From: Aricia agestis
Taxonomy: Eukaryota; Arthropoda; Insecta; Lepidoptera; Lycaenidae
DNA length: 64,000 nucleotides
NCBI RefSeq assembly: GCF_905147365.1
Contig: NC_056425.1
Coordinates: 12,737,001 to 12,801,000 of the forward strand
Reading direction: 5' to 3'
Positions 62,501-64,000 of the stretch are shown piece after piece. Made by a program: the position numbers and the translations under genes. Numbering within the stretch: position 1 is the first letter of the stretch; each line of letters starts with the position of its first letter. The notes beneath the pieces were generated by a model that did no database searches, was not told where the DNA came from, and saw only the letters and a list, made by a program, of their open reading frames with translations.

Positions 62501-64000
62501 AGGACGACTTGAATATCGACTACATCTGGAACATATCACTCAACCATAAACAGGTGAGTATAGTTTGGATAATTTTATGATAGTAATTATTAAGTAGCGA
62601 TATCGATTTTTCTCAGCAATGACTAAAGCTAAGAAATTAAAGTTTATTGTCAGTATTCATCATGTCTTTGTCTTTGAATTATCCATAGCATAACACGATT
62701 GGTCAACTTTTATAACACAGAATAATCAATCAAAAAGGCCTCTGTAAAAAAAGGGATTCCTATTTTGCCAACAGAGAAGAGTGATTTAAGCTTCCAAAAT
62801 TTGTACATAGATTATTTCAAGCATACACTTTAATTTGCCCATAGCTTATATGAAATGTATTTATGGTTTTTTAAATTACGCGACAAAAACCATTTTGTCG
62901 CTTACGCCCTTTCAATTTTTTGCTGTTCCATTGCTTGCTTGAAAACAAGCAATCTAAAACATATCCAACACGGTTTTTTTTTCAGATGGGCGAAATGTTC
63001 ATAGTATGCGGCGTGCTGTACGCGCTGGACTCGGCGACAGAACGAGAGAGCAAAGTCACAGTGGCCATTGACCTATACCAGAGTAAGCCGGTGGAGGTCC
63101 AGCTGCAGTTCACCAACCCCTTCCGGAAGACCACGCAGCTGGGATATGATCACTCGATGAAGGTATGATCAGAGAAATTGATAGACGATAGAGGACCTAC
63201 GTTATTTGGTCAGGTTATGCCAGCTTCACTCAACTTGCGGCCCGCCGGGACTTTATCAGTAGCCCGCGTGATGTAAAACCATTTTTAAATTCACGCCCAC
63301 TGTTGAAAAAGTGAAAAGTCGTCGTGAAAGTGATTGCGGCCCGCGATACAAAGATTAAAACGTGTTTGTAGCCCGTATTAAAAAAGGTTGAGTACCACTG
63401 GGTTATGCTAAGTCCAGACTCCAGGTTAGTCGTCAATCGTGATCTGTCGTGGCTGGGTTTGAGATGATACGACAAGGATACGACCAAATTACACGCTCCA
63501 CACCATCAGTCTCAATATTTTTTTCTTTTGGGACACCATACAATTTAAGAAAATAATTTTTTACTTCGTCACGGCATCATGCGTTTTTTAAACGATTCAA
63601 CAGAAATTTAGCGCCGATAGATAGATAGAGTAGATGGAGAAGGTCAATTCTCCTTTTGTAAAAAAATATGATTCTTGTAGGATAGAGAATAGAATAGAAG
63701 AAAATTACAAGTACAACATTCGAGAACAAGTTGCAAAGAACAGCAGAACAGTTTACGGTTTTTAATATAAACAGCGTCATCTATGATTGGCTACTGATAC
63801 TATTTTTAATAGTGACAGATGGCGTTTTAACGAGTAGTTCTGTAAATTGACGTTAGATGTCACTTTTTACTATTTTCAAAATTTACCTCTTTCCTCACAC
63901 GACGCTAGATGTCGCTACTAATAACTTTTTATTAACTACTAGTGTTGTACACTTAATTATATTTAATTTAATTTATTTAGCCAAACGAAATCTTCTACAT
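48149..64000 (+). CDS. Colm: Colmedin (UNC-122/gliomedin-type collagen-olfactomedin protein)
   Basis: Seventeen exons with consistent phases encode 808 residues before the window ends. Order: cytoplasmic N-terminus; signal anchor about residues 18-35 (type II topology); helical coiled-coil segment 42-75; a furin-type site R76-E-K-R79; an acidic linker; cysteines 150 and 157; 47 uninterrupted Gly-X-Y triplets (160-301); two Ig domains (about 317-405 and 408-503, Cys pairs in RMDC/YVCLA and DIEC/YSCVA); a Cys cluster (CPSCPRC); and an olfactomedin domain from about 567. Many N-glycosylation sequons support an outside location. Relatives (C. elegans UNC-122, vertebrate gliomedin) act at neuromuscular junctions or nodes of Ranvier, and gliomedin is shed by furin-type cleavage. 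Here trimer formation through the collagen region and shedding are inferred. The last codons lie right of 64000. Introns hold many MITEs. Confidence 0.93.
48655..48980. repeat. Microsatellite-linked repeats in colmedin intron 1
   Basis: CTAGCTGTCCCGGTGAACTT through AACACAATTGAAAATCC, then a diverged second block with CGGTCCAACCGTTCTCGAG. Copies are at 24930 and 46450. Confidence 0.7.
49428..49604 (+). CDS. Colm: Colmedin exon 2: acidic juxtamembrane linker
   Basis: Fifty-nine phase-0 codons: PSPAEEDNTVAPHVEFFNPK, a Glu/Lys-rich stretch and GGDTWVWLTSYSRVP. The acceptor is CTTCCCAG and the donor GTGAGT. Confidence 0.9.
49778..50010. mobile_element. hAT-like MITE with perfect 8-bp duplication
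   Basis: Inverted ends CATGGGCGTACC and GGTACGCCCATG bound 233 bp, with TCTTCAGA on both sides (49770-49777, 50011-50018). A run of about 17 C lies near the right end. Confidence 0.88.
50201..50378 (+). CDS. Colm: Colmedin exon 3: Cys pair and first collagen triplets
   Basis: YKVVQGFCKATQDYCPP precedes 14 Gly-X-Y triplets. The two cysteines may link chains next to the triple helix. The exon ends after the first base of a Gly codon. Confidence 0.95.
50404..50500 (+). repeat. Family A retroposon fragment 25 bp after exon 3
   Basis: GGGAGAGCCATGCTTCGGCA through AACAGCGCTTGCGCT; only the GGGAGAGCC end is present. Confidence 0.8.
50796..50832. mobile_element. 37-bp inverted-repeat element with perfect 7-bp duplication
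   Basis: The arms CACAGTATAGCAAT and ATTGCTATACTGTG flank a nine-base centre. CTTACGG lies on both sides (50789-50795 and 50833-50839). It lies in colmedin intron 3 and shares its arms with 45557-45592. Confidence 0.87.
50927..51106 (+). CDS. Colm: Colmedin exon 4: collagen
   Basis: Twenty Gly-X-Y triplets, starting within a split Gly codon and ending in another. Acidic and basic triplets (GRD, GKD, GSP) alternate with GLD and GIP. Confidence 0.95.
51557..51733 (+). CDS. Colm: Colmedin exon 5: end of collagen region
   Basis: Thirteen further triplets end at GRPG, followed by LSIYNYTKENQLFIPPTFA, which leads into the first Ig domain. NYT is a glycosylation sequon. Confidence 0.94.
52032..52176. 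repeat. Fold-back element in colmedin intron 5
   Basis: GAAGTTGATTCCTATGCAA and TTGCATAGGAATCAACTTC bound about 145 bp with a less regular interior. Confidence 0.8.
52383..52501 (+). CDS. Colm: Colmedin exon 6: Ig domain 1, first half
   Basis: ENPRLIVREGDTMRMDCNPK and FPEPSVEWRR give the first Ig cysteine and the conserved Trp. The donor is CAG|GTAACT. Confidence 0.93.
53066..53207 (+). CDS. Colm: Colmedin exon 7: Ig domain 1, second half
   Basis: LLNIPNVSRWHTGKYVCLAN carries the second Ig cysteine in a GKYVC context; ANQTT and NVS are sequons. The exon ends one base into a codon. Confidence 0.93.
53798..53976. repeat. Fold-back element, nested, GTATGGAATTGAC core group
   Basis: CTGAGGGCCTAGACAAGTGG and its complement bound 179 bp. 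The centre has AATGTATAACGGTTCGACAT and GATTACTAATGTCAAATCC. The AGACAAGTGGCA end is shared with 42997 and 47465. Confidence 0.88.
53979..54280. repeat. Fold-back element, nested, CCTGTAGCACGG family
   Basis: CCTGTAGCACGGCCACCAGT and GAAATGCGAAAGTATAGACA are answered by inverted copies ending CCGTGCTAGGGCTACAGG. It starts two bases after the previous element ends. Confidence 0.88.
55023..55093 (+). CDS. Colm: Colmedin exon 8: Ig domain 2 start
   Basis: A short exon: SPYIRVPGNIVYVYNTTVDI, then ECE with the first cysteine of Ig domain 2. NTT is a sequon. The donor is GAG|GTAACT. Confidence 0.9.
55769..55988 (+). CDS. Colm: Colmedin exon 9: Ig domain 2, main part
   Basis: WPEPVLAWEQDGVTIEGTRY and LRQYSCVAKNELNNQT carry the Ig Trp and second Cys (QYSCVAKN). 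The exon ends one base into a codon. Confidence 0.95.
56186..56271. repeat. 86-bp near-perfect hairpin in colmedin intron 9
   Basis: Arms of 41 bp (beginning CATTACTTGAAAAACTTTGT) have one mismatch and a four-base loop CCGC. It could be a mini fold-back element or a hairpin transcript. Confidence 0.9.
56414..56602 (+). CDS. Colm: Colmedin exon 10: linker with Cys cluster
   Basis: VLTSYEELCQVQPCPSCPRC holds five cysteines just before the olfactomedin domain and may form inter-chain bonds; that role is inferred. MNGT is a sequon. The donor is GTTAGT. Confidence 0.9.
57001..57098 (+). CDS. Colm: Colmedin exon 11: olfactomedin domain start
   Basis: NCQLYAIGKPVYHRFKDELF and GAWLRDS are the typical opening of an olfactomedin domain, with its conserved first cysteine. 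The donor is CAA|GTAAGA. Confidence 0.95.
57374..57493 (+). CDS. Colm: Colmedin exon 12: olfactomedin domain
   Basis: Forty phase-0 codons with KLWTTVEEDVERLREYRTKA and EFHKLQKPFF. The donor is TTT|GTGAGA. Confidence 0.93.
57645..57680. repeat. Short perfect hairpin in colmedin intron 12
   Basis: CCGCATCTTGCAGTCG and its exact complement are separated by GTGT. The pairing continues outwards with a two-base bulge (ACGG, CCGT). No target duplication is seen. Confidence 0.85.
58357..58448. repeat. ~30-bp tandem triplication of the exon 13 acceptor region
   Basis: TTTTCCCAGGGCAACTCTGG-CTAACCTACC recurs three times before the true acceptor TTTTTTCGCAG. Each copy carries CAG followed by GGCAAC or GACAAC, like the true junction, and then TAA in that frame. 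Confidence 0.9.
58460..58618 (+). CDS. Colm: Colmedin exon 13: olfactomedin blade
   Basis: GNGHIVYSGSFFYQANESGT, GDLVRYDLTQSRIKSARL and AAGRLYTAQHNQ fit the blade with the VY-SFFY and LVRYDL motifs. Echoes of its acceptor lie upstream (58357-58448) and echoes of its 3' part and donor downstream (58625-59000). Confidence 0.95.
58625..59000. repeat. Decayed tandem copies of the 3' part of exon 13
   Basis: Three partial copies follow the exon: near 58653-58735 (CTGGTCCGGTCTACCTGAAG), 58782-58870 (CTGGTCCGGTATGACCTGAC) and 58920-58980. Each ends with a CATAACCAG-GT donor-like site and GTCGCAACCAGG-type spacers. Stops such as ACGTAG show they are not functional exons. Confidence 0.88.
59549..59576. 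repeat. (ATTG)n tail of a retroposon
   Basis: ATGCAAATAA followed by seven TGAT/ATTG units is a common insect LINE tail. The AT-rich sequence before it (from about 59330) may be its body. Confidence 0.6.
59602..59679 (+). CDS. Colm: Colmedin exon 14: olfactomedin DDNGLW motif
   Basis: VDFSADDNGLWAIYSIENSN carries the D-x-NGLW motif; its first Asp binds Ca2+ in myocilin-type olfactomedin domains. NNT is a sequon. The donor is GTACGT. Confidence 0.95.
59699..59937. repeat. Fold-back element 20 bp after exon 14
   Basis: The long inverted arms include AAATGAACCCGTCAAAATGA, CTATGAGAACAATGCTGGGA, and TCTTCATACCCATAC with their complements. Most of the 239 bp pairs, leaving a short loop near 59820. 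Confidence 0.9.
59972..60237. repeat. Fold-back MITE, CAGGGTGTAACA family
   Basis: CAGGATGTAACAAAACTAAG and TTTTGTTACACGCCTG bound 266 bp with TA on both sides and inverted AGAGTTCACTGTGAAA inside. Confidence 0.88.
60365..60730. mobile_element. hAT-like MITE, CAGTGTTGCCAGA ends, perfect 8-bp duplication
   Basis: CAGTGTTGCCAGA and TCTGGCAACGCTG bound 366 bp. TTTCTTAC lies on both sides (60357-60364, 60731-60738). The interior is rich in GCGGGAC and GTCCCGC motifs. Confidence 0.92.
60896..62227 (+). mobile_element. Retroposon carrying one ORF, inserted in the SINE
   Basis: It lies between the two SINE halves and ends with GGGCCTACGTAGCCTGATTT and an AATAAATAAATAAA-type tail, as retroposed copies do. 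A short AAATAT is found at both borders. No reverse transcriptase is encoded, so it must move with borrowed enzymes or is a truncated copy. Confidence 0.75.
60942..62111 (+). CDS. Transposon-encoded ORF1/gag-like protein, intact
   Basis: The ATG at 60942 (ACCATGG context) was chosen; the open frame upstream starts only at TTG. It encodes 389 residues. In order: an N-terminal helical domain (MALVANELLAFIQHAIDTMD, ICKSSFTSEEICKGKQLLYE) with RRRDGTERSVQDIISLLKQT; a coiled coil around residues 100-140 (LLKDIRFLKEELTGVRGRLQ); a Pro/Ala-rich linker; four basic ESRKA/T-type repeats; and a C-terminal fold-like block (TPLYISRLHWSMEVEDVVDY to FWPTDVVYRRFRGRL) of RRM-like size. I believe similar proteins are multicopy in Lepidoptera and behave as a LINE ORF1 or gag, probably binding nucleic acid; that role is inferred. 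The frame has no stop or shift, suggesting recent insertion. It is not a colmedin exon. Confidence 0.7.
   Translation: MALVANELLAFIQHAIDTMDEVSIMQICKSSFTSEEICKGKQLLYETLGQSANMPSRRRDGTERSVQDIISLLKQTDPDEVPAFVAKELHKLPPVTLDHVDVVSLLKDIRFLKEELTGVRGRLQASEAIISDLRNELSQLKSNNSLCRSPADAAFVTHRRGAQAITFSPSALSDGSTNAAAAVPARAPLPVAPTPSPQATQQNYATVAGRPAPSPRAHKNGENESRKASESRKTTESRKATKSRKAKSSRPGKDESRRCDEEGFILVERRKKKPAARNHRGTAPYVPELRLRSEVPATPLYISRLHWSMEVEDVVDYISKKTSLHLRVERLQSRHKVNFSSFVVRVPTHLLPTFEAEEFWPTDVVYRRFRGRLRNEARVTSPLIRDNVK
62482..62553 (+). CDS. Colm: Colmedin exon 15: olfactomedin blade
   Basis: Twenty-four codons: LSFDPNKDDLNIDYIWNISL and NHKQ. The nested SINE and retroposon lie in the intron just before it. 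Confidence 0.93.
62986..63162 (+). CDS. Colm: Colmedin exon 16: olfactomedin domain with second Cys
   Basis: GEMFIVCGVLYALDSATERE is the conserved FIVCGVLY strand with the disulfide partner cysteine. LQFTNPFRKTTQLGYDHSMK follows, whose YD Asp lies at the Ca2+ site in relatives. Confidence 0.95.
63221..63400. mobile_element. hAT-like MITE with perfect 8-bp duplication in last colmedin intron
   Basis: The right end GGTTGAGTACCACTG is the complement of the CAGTGGTACTCAACC terminus common in hAT elements; the left is CAGCTTCACTCAACTTGCGG. GGTTATGC lies on both sides (63213-63220, 63401-63408). Confidence 0.9.
63981..64000 (+). CDS. Colm: Colmedin exon 17, cut by window end
   Basis: After acceptor TTATTTAG the frame reads PNEIFY, the usual continuation near the end of an olfactomedin domain. 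Only a short C-terminus should remain outside. Confidence 0.85.

Overview
The window looks like nuclear DNA of a lepidopteran insect (moth or butterfly). It is AT-rich, has short exons in long introns, and is packed with families I associate with Lepidoptera: repeats joined to (TA)n microsatellites, GC-richer retroposon tails, a cecropia-type mariner and many small fold-back elements. The species cannot be named from sequence alone.

Three host genes are supported by exons whose splice sites and reading phases agree. (1) Plus strand, 8239-30412: the last four coding exons of a K+-dependent Na+/Ca2+ exchanger (NCKX, Nckx30C-like). They cover the end of the cytoplasmic loop, the second alpha-repeat and the last membrane helices. 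The 5' part lies left of the window. (2) Minus strand, 44062-41609: the last four coding exons of an unrecognised Arg/Ala/Trp-rich protein ending in a membrane anchor. It is tail-to-tail with the exchanger. (3) Plus strand, 48149 to beyond 64000: a nearly complete colmedin (UNC-122/gliomedin type) with type II membrane anchor, coiled coil, furin-like site, 47 unbroken Gly-X-Y triplets, two Ig domains and an olfactomedin domain. Seventeen exons are visible; only the last few codons are missing.

The rest is mostly mobile DNA. 1-8238 is repeats upstream of the first visible exchanger exon. Introns 8427-30168 hold fold-back MITEs, microsatellite-linked repeats, an RTE-type LINE end, a minisatellite and a decayed mariner. 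30413-41608 holds two CATAAAG elements, a hAT-like MITE, an unexplained inverted-repeat (DIRS-like) structure and a 2.4-kb stretch without recognised repeats. Colmedin introns hold several insertions with intact target-site duplications, including a tRNA-headed SINE split by a second retroposon carrying an intact 389-codon ORF.

The most novel-looking signals are two 36-37-bp elements that are little more than terminal inverted repeats, each with a perfect 7-bp target duplication (45557, 50796); partial echoes of a colmedin exon and of its acceptor beside that exon (58357-59000); a fold-back element containing two other fold-back elements (53743-54394); and a group of fold-back families sharing one central motif. 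The three host genes have no evident functional link to each other.
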